This document shows positions 9,299 to 18,268 of a stretch of DNA of 32,157 nt, piece by piece. The position numbers and the translations under genes are program-made. The stretch comes from Hydrogenovibrio sp. GTDB taxonomy: Bacteria; Pseudomonadota; Gammaproteobacteria; Thiomicrospirales; Thiomicrospiraceae. Numbering within the stretch: the stretch's first letter is position 1; each line of letters starts with the position of its first letter. Under the pieces are notes generated by a model. The model made no database searches. It saw only the letters and a list, made by a program, of their open reading frames with translations, and was not told where the DNA came from. The DNA is taken from positions 65,078 to 97,234 of the forward strand of contig WFMZ01000071.1 in NCBI GenBank assembly GCA_015484555.1. Reading direction: 5' to 3'.

Positions 9299-9342
9299 CT
9301 GATATTAACATAATCACTTAGTGAATGACTGAGCTAAATATT

Positions 9343-9810
9343 TTACTTTAACTTCTTAATGCGTTCTTGTGGGCTGATAACATCGGTTAAACGTACACCA
9401 AACTTATCGTTGATAACTACTACTTCCCCATGTGCAATCAAAGTGCCATTTACCAATAAATCTAAAGGCTCTCCCGCTAAACGATCCATTTCAACCACAG
9501 AACCCTGAGTATAAGACAATAGGTTACGAATAGACACTTTAGCTCTACCTATTTCTAACTGTAAAGTAACCGGAATGTCTAGTAGGACATCTAAGTCTAC
9601 TTTTTCAGAGCTATCGCCTCGACCTGCTTGTAGTTCTGAGAATGAGGCTGCATCAATATCACCGCCTACGTCAGCAACAGCTGCTTCAGCTTGTTGTGAT
9701 AAGGCATCACCCCAAGGATCTTCCGCCTCACTCGCACCATCTTCTACGGGAGAATCTGCTTGATCTTGTAGGGCATCGTCCCATGCGCTCATGTCATCTT
9801 CTTCACTCAT
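9343..9810 (-). CDS. fliN: Flagellar motor switch protein FliN
   Basis: Component of the cytoplasmic C-ring that, with FliM and FliG, sets rotation direction and takes part in export. The protein is 155 aa. The C-terminal SpoA/surface-presentation domain (about 70-150) reads LLDIPVTLQLEIGRAKV, LLSYTQGSVVEMDRLAGEPLDL split here as LLSYTQGSVVEMDRL and AGEPLDL, VNGTLIAHGEVVVINDKFGV and RLTDV, all typical FliN. The acidic N-terminal extension (about 1-65) contains two similar units, SAWDDALQDQ and DPWGDALSQQ. The start overlaps the end of fliM by eight bases. The next in-frame ATG, six codons in, is a possible alternative. It is the last gene of its operon. Confidence 0.95.
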   Translation of the reverse strand: MSEEDDMSAWDDALQDQADSPVEDGASEAEDPWGDALSQQAEAAVADVGGDIDAASFSELQAGRGDSSEKVDLDVLLDIPVTLQLEIGRAKVSIRNLLSYTQGSVVEMDRLAGEPLDLLVNGTLIAHGEVVVINDKFGVRLTDVISPQERIKKLK

Positions 9811-10819
9811 CGTACCATTCCTTTACATTTTCAATCATTCGCTCACTATAAGCTGGATGATGGAGGATTTTTTCAATTTTAACCGCTTTTTTATCGTTAC
9901 TTTCGCCCAGTTTTCCTTTTACGAAAGCAATACCTTCCGCTTTAATAGCAACTCGGTCAGGCATTTCTATGGGGATAATATCGCCTTTTTCCATCTTCAT
10001 CAGGTCGTCCATACTTAACTGAAGCTCTACTAAGTCTACTGAAACATTCACTTCAATATTCTTACACTCTTCTTTAAGCGTTCTAGACCATCTGTTGTCA
10101 GACTCACCTTGTAAGTTAGACATTCCTTCTTCAAGCTTGTCTCTTACTGGCTCTAACATGGCGTAAGGCATGACAATATCGACACGCCCTTCTACCCCTT
10201 CAAAACGAACATTGATAGGGCTGACAACAATCATATCAGTGGCATCTACAATATTGGCAAACTTAGGGTTCATTTCTGAATGCATATATTCAATTTCTAT
10301 ATCCATTACAGGTGCCCAGGCTTTTTTCAGGTTTTCTGATGAAATATCTAGGACACTTCTAACCATGCTCATTTCAACCGGTGTATATTCTCGCCCTTCA
10401 ATTTTGAATGGCAATAAACCGGTTCCACCAAAGTACATATCGACAGCGGTAAAAATAAGCTTAGAGTCTAGGGTAAAAAGTGATACCCCGTTTAACGGGT
10501 TAATACGGTAAATATTTAAACTAGTCGGTACAAATAAATTACGTAGGTAATCTACCATTTTAATAATTTTCACTTCGCCCGCGGTGACTTCTACACTGGC
10601 CATGATCATTTCATTAAAATGACGTTGAAAGCCCCTTGCGAAGCGTTCATTGATAATATCTAAAGCAGGTAGACGCCCTCTTACAATCCTTTCTTGGTTT
10701 GTAAAATCATAGACTTTAGCAGCTTGTCCATCCGCAAGATCATCGTCTTCGGTTTGGACTTCGCCGCCGATTCCTTGCATTAAGGCATCGACTTCATCTT
10801 GACTGAGCATGTCTTCCAT
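9803..10819 (-). CDS. fliM: Flagellar motor switch protein FliM
   Basis: C-ring protein that binds phosphorylated CheY through its N-terminus and connects FliG to FliN. The protein is 338 aa. The CheY-binding peptide LSQDEVDALM lies at residues 5-14. The middle domain is recognisable from LPALDIINERFARGFQ, the GGTG of YFGGTGLLPFKIEGREYTP (residues split: YFGGTGLLPF and KIEGREYTP), and MSMVRSVLD. The C-terminal SpoA-like domain (about 250-330) includes DLVELQLSMDDLMKMEKGD, IPIEMPD and FVKGKLG. The start may be M1 or M4; both have a plausible ribosome site (AAGGAT or GGAAG). fliN follows with an eight-base overlap. Confidence 0.97.
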   Translation of the reverse strand: MEDMLSQDEVDALMQGIGGEVQTEDDDLADGQAAKVYDFTNQERIVRGRLPALDIINERFARGFQRHFNEMIMASVEVTAGEVKIIKMVDYLRNLFVPTSLNIYRINPLNGVSLFTLDSKLIFTAVDMYFGGTGLLPFKIEGREYTPVEMSMVRSVLDISSENLKKAWAPVMDIEIEYMHSEMNPKFANIVDATDMIVVSPINVRFEGVEGRVDIVMPYAMLEPVRDKLEEGMSNLQGESDNRWSRTLKEECKNIEVNVSVDLVELQLSMDDLMKMEKGDIIPIEMPDRVAIKAEGIAFVKGKLGESNDKKAVKIEKILHHPAYSERMIENVKEWYDE

Positions 10820-10851
10820 TGCTGAAAACTATCCTTTTTTAGATTACAATT

Positions 10852-11439
10852 TTATTGCATTACAAAACGTTCAAAATAAACGTTTTCTAAAATATCTGGG
10901 TAAATACCACGTTTTTCTAGTACAGCACGAGCTTTAGCTAAAATTTTCTTACGTAAAATATCCGGCCCATCATCTAGCGACATTTCACTATACTTTTGGA
11001 CTCTTAGCAGACTTGTAATATCATTACGTAAAATTGGACGATAATTCTCCATATCAGTTACAAGCTGTGGGTAGTGGGTCATAAACTTTAAGGTTACCGC
11101 TAAGAAACGCGCTTGGCCTTCGCCTTTAAAGTTAACAACAAAAGGTTCCATTGAGAAGTATTCTGGTGCGGCACCTGGCTCTGGTGGCTCATACTGCTTA
11201 TATTGTGGCGAAAACTCTCTAATAATTCCGTCATCGTGAGCAGCTGCTTCGCCATGCTCTGCAGCAGCGTGTTGTTCTTCTACGGCACCGTCTTTTTTAT
11301 GCTCAGATTTATCTGAGAAAAGCAGTACGTAAGTACCAATACCAACGGCAACAAGCAATAATAGTATTAATATACTGAGTAAAGCAATAACTAAACCATT
11401 GCCACTTTTTTTGGGAGCTTCTGTTTCTTCTTCTGACAT
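10852..11439 (-). CDS. fliL: Flagellar basal-body-associated protein FliL
   Basis: Single-pass inner-membrane protein that surrounds and supports the stator units. The protein is 195 aa. A short cytoplasmic tail is followed by one membrane helix (about 14-37, LVIALLSILILLLLVAVGIG) and a His/Glu/Ala-rich linker (about 45-75). The periplasmic FliL domain comes next (YFSMEPFVVNFKGEGQARFLAVTLKF, given here as YFSMEPFVVNFKG and EGQARFLAVTLKF) and ends in ILENVYFERFVMQ, a typical FliL C-terminus. It lies directly downstream of motB, which fits a stator-related job. Confidence 0.93.
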   Translation of the reverse strand: MSEEETEAPKKSGNGLVIALLSILILLLLVAVGIGTYVLLFSDKSEHKKDGAVEEQHAAAEHGEAAAHDDGIIREFSPQYKQYEPPEPGAAPEYFSMEPFVVNFKGEGQARFLAVTLKFMTHYPQLVTDMENYRPILRNDITSLLRVQKYSEMSLDDGPDILRKKILAKARAVLEKRGIYPDILENVYFERFVMQ

Positions 11440-11462
11440 GTCCTATCCTTTTTGTATGATGT

Positions 11463-12353
11463 TTAATGCTTTATCGGTTTGGTGAGTTTCTTGGATAAAT
11501 CTTCTACCCCTGGCGCTTCACTTAAGCTACGAAGACGTTCATCGGCCTCTTTATTTAACACAATAATACTGATTCTTCTATTACGTGGATTATACGGATT
11601 TTCCTTATCAAATGGTACCGTATCTGCTAAACCGACGGCTTGAGCAATTTTTCGTTCATTAACCCCTCCTTTTATCAACAGTCTTCTGGCAGCATTGGCT
11701 CTATCAGCTGAAAGCTCCCAGTTTGTATAGTCTCCATTCGCACTATAACCAGAGGAATCTGTATGTCCTGCAATACTAATTCTATTCTTAGAATGAGATA
11801 ATACTTTACCCACTTCTTCTAGTAACTTACTAGCATAATCTTTTGGTAAATCCACTCCCGCACCAAACATAGGTCGCTTACGATCGTCTAATACTTGTAT
11901 TTGTAGCCCATTCGGAGTGATTTCAATTTTTAATTGATTTTTTAATTCTTTCAGGGTTTTATTCTCGGATATTTTTTGCTCGATTTGATTTTTTAGCTGA
12001 ATCATATCCTGTGTTTCTTTTTTCTTTTGACTTTCACCATCTGTATCATCATCTTGTGAGGATTTTGGTGTGTCTTTAAACCCCCCCATATCAATCATAG
12101 AATCTGAACTTTGCCCGGCTTCTTCAGATTTCACTAATACTGCTGGAGAAGCCTCAATAACACTAGGGTCTCTAAAGTACTCTGCCATTGCCTTCATTTC
12201 TTCATCATTAACACCACCCAAAACCCAAAGCATTAAGAAGAAGGCCATGGCTGCGGTCATAAAATCGGCAAAGGCTATTTTCCAAGCACCACCATGCGCA
12301 CAGTGTCCTGCTTTTTTAACGCGTTTTATGATTATGGATTGTTCATCACTCAT
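11463..12353 (-). CDS. motB: Flagellar motor stator protein MotB
   Basis: Peptidoglycan-anchored half of the proton-driven stator. The protein is 296 aa. The single membrane helix carries the proton-binding aspartate: KIAFADFMTAAMAFFLMLWV with D30. A plug-like segment follows (EEMKAMAEYFRDP). A charged linker (about 85-125) leads to the OmpA-like peptidoglycan-binding domain (about 145-275) with ISIAGHTDSSGY, NWELSADRANAARRLL and NPRNRRISIIVL. It starts 16 bases after motA. The channel helix and the MotA partner suggest an H+ rather than an Na+ motor, but this is inference. Confidence 0.95.
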   Translation of the reverse strand: MSDEQSIIIKRVKKAGHCAHGGAWKIAFADFMTAAMAFFLMLWVLGGVNDEEMKAMAEYFRDPSVIEASPAVLVKSEEAGQSSDSMIDMGGFKDTPKSSQDDDTDGESQKKKETQDMIQLKNQIEQKISENKTLKELKNQLKIEITPNGLQIQVLDDRKRPMFGAGVDLPKDYASKLLEEVGKVLSHSKNRISIAGHTDSSGYSANGDYTNWELSADRANAARRLLIKGGVNERKIAQAVGLADTVPFDKENPYNPRNRRISIIVLNKEADERLRSLSEAPGVEDLSKKLTKPIKH

Positions 12354-12369
12354 ATCAACAACCTAGTAA

Positions 12370-13221
12370 TTACTTCAAACTCTGAATATGTTCATCTACT
12401 TCTGCAAATGTCGGGCGCTCTTGGCTGGGAATACTTTTGCGACCAAATTCGACTGCAATAGGAGGCGCATAACCATTTAAATTCGCCATTAAACAAGTTT
12501 TAATACAGTTAAAAAACTCACCCTCTGCATGGGCTCTATTGGCCAATTCATTTGATAAAGGCGCAACAATTGCATAAGCAACAAGAATACCTAAGAATGT
12601 TCCCACTAAAGCAACAGACATATGATGTGCAATTTCTAGTGGCCCTGCATCTAAATAACTCATGGTAACGATAATACCCAATACCGCAGCAACAATACCA
12701 AAGGCAGGTAGGGCCTGTGAAACCTCTCCCACCGCACCAGCTGGCATCATTGCTTCATGATGGTGAGATTCTAATTCGGCAATCATTAAGTCTTCTAATT
12801 GGTAAGGATTTGATGCGCCTGAAATCATTAAACGCAAGTAGTCGGCAATAAAGTCCATCGCATGATGATCTGCGGCTATTTTTGGCGCACTGTTAAACAA
12901 CTCACTGTTATGCGGATCTTCTACATCAGATTCAATAGACATTAAACCTTCTCGTCGAGCTTTGTTAAAAATAACAAACATTAAACCGAGTAATTCCATG
13001 TATAGCTCTTTATTATGTGGAACAGGCTTCATCGTCCCAATGGCACCTGAAAAACCTGCTTTTACAACCCAACCAGGGTTGGCTATAACATAGGCACCGA
13101 ACGCGCCACCACAAATAATAACTACCTCTAATGGCTGAATAAGAATGCCAAAGCTACCGTGAGGTAAATAACCCCCTAATAAGGTACCAAATACAATGAG
13201 TGTTCCAACAATTGGTTTCAT
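12370..13221 (-). CDS. motA: Flagellar motor stator protein MotA
   Basis: Inner-membrane ion-channel subunit that pushes FliG. The protein is 283 aa with four membrane helices (about 5-22, 30-50, 172-190 and 202-222). The cytoplasmic loop has the conserved charges in NKARREGLMSIESDVEDP (R89, R90, E91, E97), which interact with FliG in the E. coli protein. The channel prolines are in LPAFGIVAAVLG (P172) and AIVAPLSN (P221). Its length is close to that of E. coli MotA. It is placed between an MCP-like gene and motB inside the fliK-fliN operon. In Pseudomonas and Vibrio the stator genes lie elsewhere. Confidence 0.95.
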   Translation of the reverse strand: MKPIVGTLIVFGTLLGGYLPHGSFGILIQPLEVVIICGGAFGAYVIANPGWVVKAGFSGAIGTMKPVPHNKELYMELLGLMFVIFNKARREGLMSIESDVEDPHNSELFNSAPKIAADHHAMDFIADYLRLMISGASNPYQLEDLMIAELESHHHEAMMPAGAVGEVSQALPAFGIVAAVLGIIVTMSYLDAGPLEIAHHMSVALVGTFLGILVAYAIVAPLSNELANRAHAEGEFFNCIKTCLMANLNGYAPPIAVEFGRKSIPSQERPTFAEVDEHIQSLK

Positions 13222-13233
13222 AATAATCTACTC

Positions 13234-14226
13234 TTAATTAACGTCAGCTATCGCTGTATTTAAGTTTTTTTGAATGTATTCTAGTTTTTCTAAACCCTTA
13301 TCCATTTCAGCTAGGTTTTCGGCAACACCAAGGGTATTTTTTTGGGTAATATTCACTCTACCCTGGCTCTTTTCTATTTGTGATACGGCTTGTTTAGCTC
13401 TTCCCTGTAAGGTTTCAATAATGATAGAGATTTCATCGGTTGCCTGATGCGTTTTGCCCGCTAAAGATCTAACTTCATCTGCTACCACAGCAAAACCTCT
13501 GCCATGCTCCCCTGCTCTTGCCGCTTCTATTGCCGCATTGAGTGCAATTAGATTGGTCTGATCTGCAACCCCTTTTATCAACGTTAAAACCGAACCTACA
13601 TTTTTACTTTCATTTTCTAGTTTGATCACTAAGCTGGCAACATCATCCACTTCACTTGCCAAAAGCGCAACATCTTGTGTTGCCAGTTGAATATTAGATA
13701 GACTCTGCTTACGACTATTTCCTAGCTCTGATACGGCGTCAAGCAAGCTACTTGCTTCTAAGTTTAACGACGTCAAGTCAATTTTACTGGCCTCTAAAGG
13801 CAATGTGGAAGATACTTCATTAACCACTTTAGTTAACCTTTCTATTTCTGAATCGAGCTGCGCTATTTTAAGCTTTGACTGTAACAATTCTTCATTTTTT
13901 TCAACTATTTTTGATTGTTCATTGCTAAGTAGCTGATTTATCAAAAATACTGCTTTTGAATCTGTCGTAGATTTTAACAGTCTCTCTTCCGAATGCTCTT
14001 TAGTAAGCAAGCTAGTTAACTCTGTTACCAAAGAATCCTCTAAAGCCTTTACATCATTTTTACACCAAAATAAATAAACAAATGAGCCAGATATAATTGA
14101 GGTCACCCCTAAAGCTACCATAACCATTGACCAAACAGGCAATACAAAATCACCCTGTAGCGCAAAGACTAAAGGCGATAAACTAATTAACCCAACACCA
14201 ATTAATACTTGAATTAAAGTTTTCAT
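13234..14226 (-). CDS. Short methyl-accepting chemotaxis-like transmembrane signalling protein
   Basis: Protein of 330 aa with two membrane helices close together (about 4-22 and 31-54) and almost no periplasmic part, so a periplasmic ligand domain is absent. A long cytoplasmic coiled coil follows (about 60-200). It leads to the highly conserved receptor hairpin tip, about residues 217-258: [19 protein letters not shown], then [20 protein letters not shown]. This is the site that binds CheA and CheW in known receptors. The returning helix stops about 70 residues after the tip. No HAMP domain and no CheR/CheB-binding C-terminal pentapeptide are evident. It lies 12 bases upstream of motA within a flagellar assembly operon. 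It may be an atypical receptor or a structural coiled-coil protein that kept the MCP fold; its role is not determined. Confidence 0.85.
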   Translation of the reverse strand: MKTLIQVLIGVGLISLSPLVFALQGDFVLPVWSMVMVALGVTSIISGSFVYLFWCKNDVKALEDSLVTELTSLLTKEHSEERLLKSTTDSKAVFLINQLLSNEQSKIVEKNEELLQSKLKIAQLDSEIERLTKVVNEVSSTLPLEASKIDLTSLNLEASSLLDAVSELGNSRKQSLSNIQLATQDVALLASEVDDVASLVIKLENESKNVGSVLTLIKGVADQTNLIALNAAIEAARAGEHGRGFAVVADEVRSLAGKTHQATDEISIIIETLQGRAKQAVSQIEKSQGRVNITQKNTLGVAENLAEMDKGLEKLEYIQKNLNTAIADVN

Positions 14227-14247
14227 AAACTATTAGCCCGTTGTTCT

Positions 14248-15480
14248 TTATGCATAAAAATCCACCATATTATCTGAACTATGAATAACTTTAGTTTCTA
14301 GAATTTTTTTCTCTTCATGCTTATCAACTAAATGGCTATTATTTTTAGAATGAGATTCTTGCTCATTTTTAGCTTGTTGTTCAAAATCTTTATCTCGGTT
14401 AATATCAACATTAACTAAGTCTGCACTAGCACTCTCTAAAATCTCTTTTAACTTAGGTACAGAAGCTTCCAGTGCTTCACGGGTAGAGACATGTTGTGCA
14501 GTCATAGAAACATGCATATTTTGATCCTTATCTACCGTAATTTTAATTTGTATTGGCCCTAACTTTTCTGGGTTTAAGGTTATTTTGGCTTCTTGTATCT
14601 TTTGGTTAGCCATATAAAGGACTCGCTGCCCTAATGCCTTACCCCATTGTGGAGAACGTAAGTGGTGGTTAATCGATTGCATCCCTAGTGGTAACTTAGT
14701 TTTACCATCAACACCCAAATTTAAACTACTTGCTTCTCGCTCTACTTTTTCACTTTCTGCTAATACTGACTTAAATTGAGCCGCAATACTTTGCTCTTGG
14801 GAAGCCTGAATCCTAGTTGTAGACTGACTTATAATAGGTGCATCAGCTTGTCCTTGCTGACCAGGTTGTTGCCCAGACTGCTGAGATGAAGCTTGCTGAC
14901 CACCTGCCTGACCGCCTTGTTGGTTGCCTACAAAGGATTGACCATTTTGGTTGTTCTGGTTGCTTTGGCTACTGGTCGTACTTGATGGTTGCGTCGCATG
15001 ATTCACCACAGTACCTGGAGCTATAGCCTGACTAGCATCTAGATGCTTATTGCTTATATCTACAATATCTAGCTGAATGACATTTGACTCTTCTGCAGGT
15101 GCAACCATACTCTCATCAGTATTTTCAACTTTTAGATTCAAACTTAAATCTGACGGTGTAGATGGCTTGACAATTAAATCCTTACCCTTAAGTGATAATT
15201 GCGGCAAGATATCTTTCAATGTTTGTGCCGAAATATCAGATATTTCTGTATCTGCTGACAAAGTTGAAGCATGAGAAGAAGGCAATGGAATACCAGAGCC
15301 TACCTGATCAAAAGAAAGTGTTTTGGCAGGTAAAGCATCTTCAGATTGAAATGCATTCAGCAATAATGGAAAAGAATTTTCTACACCCTCTGAATCATCA
15401 GGCAAACCTTGCCTCTCTTCAGAAATGGAGCTTGCCTCTAACTTTGATTTGGGTTCTAGTGCATTTAATTGACCAATCAT
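14248..15480 (-). CDS. fliK: Flagellar hook-length control protein FliK
   Basis: Exported ruler protein that stops hook growth and switches export specificity. The protein is 410 aa. The N-terminal two thirds are low-complexity, including a Gln/Gly/Ser-rich stretch (about 165-215). The conserved C-terminal domain (about 275-360) contains WGKALGQRVLYMANQKIQEA, ITLNPEKLGPIQIKI, MTAQHVSTREALEASVPKL and LKEIL. The LNPxxLGxIxIxI core is diagnostic. A sigma-54 promoter precedes it, so it begins a new operon separate from fliE-J. The rest of the operon is the MCP-like gene, motA, motB, fliL, fliM and fliN. Confidence 0.92.
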   Translation of the reverse strand: MIGQLNALEPKSKLEASSISEERQGLPDDSEGVENSFPLLLNAFQSEDALPAKTLSFDQVGSGIPLPSSHASTLSADTEISDISAQTLKDILPQLSLKGKDLIVKPSTPSDLSLNLKVENTDESMVAPAEESNVIQLDIVDISNKHLDASQAIAPGTVVNHATQPSSTTSSQSNQNNQNGQSFVGNQQGGQAGGQQASSQQSGQQPGQQGQADAPIISQSTTRIQASQEQSIAAQFKSVLAESEKVEREASSLNLGVDGKTKLPLGMQSINHHLRSPQWGKALGQRVLYMANQKIQEAKITLNPEKLGPIQIKITVDKDQNMHVSMTAQHVSTREALEASVPKLKEILESASADLVNVDINRDKDFEQQAKNEQESHSKNNSHLVDKHEEKKILETKVIHSSDNMVDFYA

Positions 15481-15521
15481 AAAGTGCTCTCGTGGTTACA
15501 GGTTCTATTTAAGCTTAAGTT

Positions 15522-15539
15522 AAGCAACTACTGAGCCAA
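15522..15539 (-). promoter_or_regulatory. Sigma-54 promoter upstream of fliK
   Basis: On the minus strand, TTGGCTCAGTAGTTGCTT has the required GG-N10-GC spacing (GG at 15536-15537, GC at 15524-15525). It is close to the consensus TGGCACG-N4-TTGCW and lies 44 bases before the fliK start, in the gap after fliJ. It presumably depends on FleQ or FleR; this is inference. Confidence 0.65.
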
Positions 15540-15577
15540 TTTTTTAAATTGCATCGAGTTTTTAAAAGGCCAAAAAT

Positions 15578-16021
15578 TTAACTGTTAGATTGGCGTAGAA
15601 AAGATTGAGAGGCTAAATCATCCAACATTTTTTGTTCTTGCTTTTCTAAAGTTGCTAAGTGATTTTTTGCTAACTTAGCATGTACTTTTTCCAATGCTTG
15701 AACCCTTACCCGCTTTTCAGTCCAAGTTAACTTAGCATGATCCAAAGAAGCTTCTAGCTGCTGGATCTGTCCCTCCTGATGACCCACAGCTTGATTAAGC
15801 TTTTCTAAAAAGGCCTGTACTCGGTTTAAGTGCTGAAGTGTCGTTGTTTCATTGCTTCTAAGTTTCGTAAGGTATTCTGACTGGTAACCTTTTAGGGAAT
15901 CTAACTGATTTTCTTCAGCTTGCAGTTGGCTTTGAACAGCTTGTAAAATTTTTGCAGTCTCATCTAACTCTATCTTAGCAAGCCCAACAATTTTAGCCAT
16001 CCTGTTAACTCTTTTATTCAC
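15578..16021 (-). CDS. fliJ: Flagellar export chaperone FliJ
   Basis: Coiled-coil stalk of the export ATPase that also escorts substrates. The protein is 147 aa and almost entirely predicted helical coiled coil, with many Gln, Glu and Leu (for example LQAEENQLDSLKGYQSEYL). The family is weakly conserved, so the call rests on size, coiled coil and position directly after fliI. The start used here has AAGGTGA upstream; a second ATG seven codons in (MAKIVGL) is possible. It ends the fliE-J operon. Confidence 0.85.
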   Translation of the reverse strand: MNKRVNRMAKIVGLAKIELDETAKILQAVQSQLQAEENQLDSLKGYQSEYLTKLRSNETTTLQHLNRVQAFLEKLNQAVGHQEGQIQQLEASLDHAKLTWTEKRVRVQALEKVHAKLAKNHLATLEKQEQKMLDDLASQSFLRQSNS

Positions 16022-16065
16022 CTTAAATAAGCCTATTTAACATGTAGAATTTCATTTTAATTCCT

Positions 16066-17406
16066 TTAACTAACCGCAAACTTTAAAGATTTTAAGCTTT
16101 CTTCCAACCCAAAATTTTCTTCAATACCTTGCGCAAGGAAGTTATTTAGATTGGGTTGCTTTTCAATAGCATAATCAATATTTTGATCCGTTCCTGTACG
16201 GTAAGCACCTACATTGATTAGGTCTATATTTTTTTGATACGTCGAATAAATTTGTTTAAAGCGTCTCGCTAATCTAATTTGATTTTTATCAACCACATCA
16301 ATCATCACACGACTAATTGAAGCTTCAACATCAATTGCAGGGTAGCGCCCTGACTCGGCTATTTCCCTTGAAAGAACAATATGCCCATCTAAAACCCCTC
16401 GTGCGGAATCAACAACTGGATCTGCTTGATCATCGCCTTCTGCTAAAACCGTATAAATAGCCGTAATAGAGCCACCGCCTTCTACACCATTTCCAGCACG
16501 CTCCACTAACTGAGGTAATTTAGCAAATACTGAAGGTGGATACCCTTTACTAGCGGGGGGCTCCCCTACCGCTAGCGCAATTTCACGCTGTGCTTGTGCA
16601 AAACGGGTTAAAGAATCCATGAGTAACAATACCTTTTTACCACGGTTTCTAAAAAACTCTGCTATGGAAGTGGCTAATAAAGCACCGTGCAATCTCATTA
16701 AAGGAGGATCATCTGCTGGCGTGGCAATAACCACTGCTCTACGCATACCTTCTTCTCCTAGGTTATTACGAACGAAATCATTAACCTCTCGACCACGTTC
16801 ACCCACTAAGCCCACGACGACAATTTCAGCATCGGTATAACGAGTAATCATGCCTAGCAAGACACTTTTTCCAACTCCTGTTCCAGCCATTAAGCCGACA
16901 CGCTGACCTTCACCAATAGTTAATAGTCCATTAATAGCTTTAATACCTACATTTAAAGGCTGAGTAATTGCCGCACGACTCAAAGGATTGATTTTTTTAC
17001 CCTGTAAAGGAACCTCGCCATCATATTTTGGCATAGGTCGTCCATCTAATGGCTGGCCTGAGCCATCCAAAACACGTCCTAACATAGAGAAGCCAACCCC
17101 AACCTTAACACCACCTGATACAGGTTCAACACGCGCATTGGCTTCTAAGCCATTGATATGACCTATCGGCATTAAGAATAATTTATCGCCATGAAAGCCA
17201 ACTACTTCAGCCTCAACAATATCTTGGTTTACAGAGTATATTCGGCATTTTGAACCAATAGGGGCATAAGTTCCTTCTACTTCAAGCGCCATACCAACCA
17301 TACGAGTTAGTCGTCCTGAAATAGGCGTAGCAGCAACCTGTGGGATAGAGTTGGAAAGCATTTTAAACTTATCTGAAAGATATTGATTGAATAATTGTTT
17401 TAACAC
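16066..17406 (-). CDS. fliI: Flagellum-specific ATP synthase FliI
   Basis: Hexameric ATPase of the flagellar type III export apparatus. The protein is 446 aa. The N-terminal beta-barrel (about 25-100) is followed by the F1-beta-like ATPase domain with Walker A AGTGVGKS (174-181), VVGLVGERGREVNDF and Walker B KKVLLLMDSLTRFAQAQREI. LAVGEPPASKGYPPSVF and LVERAGNGVEGGGSITAIYT are FliI hallmarks. It lies between fliH and fliJ in canonical order. An internal ATG 15 codons in is a possible later start. Confidence 0.97.
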   Translation of the reverse strand: MLKQLFNQYLSDKFKMLSNSIPQVAATPISGRLTRMVGMALEVEGTYAPIGSKCRIYSVNQDIVEAEVVGFHGDKLFLMPIGHINGLEANARVEPVSGGVKVGVGFSMLGRVLDGSGQPLDGRPMPKYDGEVPLQGKKINPLSRAAITQPLNVGIKAINGLLTIGEGQRVGLMAGTGVGKSVLLGMITRYTDAEIVVVGLVGERGREVNDFVRNNLGEEGMRRAVVIATPADDPPLMRLHGALLATSIAEFFRNRGKKVLLLMDSLTRFAQAQREIALAVGEPPASKGYPPSVFAKLPQLVERAGNGVEGGGSITAIYTVLAEGDDQADPVVDSARGVLDGHIVLSREIAESGRYPAIDVEASISRVMIDVVDKNQIRLARRFKQIYSTYQKNIDLINVGAYRTGTDQNIDYAIEKQPNLNNFLAQGIEENFGLEESLKSLKFAVS

Positions 17407-17425
17407 GATGAACTCCCTATCGTGC

Positions 17426-18265
17426 TCAAGTCGTTATATCAGAGGATTCTGATTCAGTATTATTTTGTGTAGCCGAGGGATTATCAACTAAAGCAACCTT
17501 CTCTTTGTCTTCAGCTAAAATATTTTGAGAAGCGCTTAAAGCACCTTCTAATAAATCTTTTAACTTAGCTTGCCAATTATCAATTAACAGGGAAGAATTT
17601 TGTTTAACACAACAACAGCCAATTGATAAAGACTCATCAACCACTAAGTTCCAACTATTTTTGTGTTTTTCCGCAAAACGCTCTATTAAAGCTAAATCCA
17701 TTGGATTTAAATAAATTTCTATTGGGTCGGAATCATTAGGTAACTTGGCAACAGCATCTTTAATCACTGAAATAACCCATTCATCATCCTGCTCAATATT
17801 ATGACGGACTAGGCGCCCTGCAATTTCAATTACAATATTAGATAGGTTTTGAAAGACATCTTCTGATATTTCTTCGTAAGGAATGCACATAAATTCAGAT
17901 AAATCTTGTAAGGACTTAACCTGTGGTGCAAGCGCTTCTTCTGCTTCTTTAGCAGATTGACTTTTCCCTTCTAACCTGCCTGCTTTAACCCCTTGCTTAA
18001 AGCCATCTTCATACCCTTTAGTACGTGCTTCTTCAAAGGCATTTTTTTTAATTAAACTCGTCTGTTCAATTAAACGAGGGGCAACTTCTTTTCGTATCTG
18101 GTCAATAACATCAGACCTTACTTTTTCTTCTTTCTTCAGTTCAACTTGAGCCAGATTACCTAAATGCCATTTTTGAATATTAGGTTCAGGAATATCTTCT
18201 GCCGATACAACAATAGATTGTTGGATCTCGCTATCTTCTTTAATGAGGGGAGTTTCATCAGGCAT
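17426..18265 (-). CDS. fliH: Flagellar assembly protein FliH
   Basis: Regulator and stator-like partner of the FliI ATPase. The protein is 279 aa. The central coiled coil has the Gly-x-x-x-Gly type pattern in FEEARTKGYEDGFKQGVKAG and RLEGK (about 82-106). The C-terminal domain (about 135-245) resembles the V-ATPase E-subunit-like part of FliH, for example IVIEIAGRLVRHNIEQDDEW and IYLNPMDLALIERF. The Ser/Glu/Asp-rich tails at both ends are not conserved. It starts three bases after the fliG stop. Confidence 0.93.
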   Translation of the reverse strand: MPDETPLIKEDSEIQQSIVVSAEDIPEPNIQKWHLGNLAQVELKKEEKVRSDVIDQIRKEVAPRLIEQTSLIKKNAFEEARTKGYEDGFKQGVKAGRLEGKSQSAKEAEEALAPQVKSLQDLSEFMCIPYEEISEDVFQNLSNIVIEIAGRLVRHNIEQDDEWVISVIKDAVAKLPNDSDPIEIYLNPMDLALIERFAEKHKNSWNLVVDESLSIGCCCVKQNSSLLIDNWQAKLKDLLEGALSASQNILAEDKEKVALVDNPSATQNNTESESSDITT

Positions 18266-18268
18266 ACG

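Noticed and set aside
11506-11515. A 10-bp match (ACCCCTGGCG) to the repeat core near the 3' end of motB.
   Set aside because: It is too short, within coding sequence, and followed by CTTC rather than ATTTTT.
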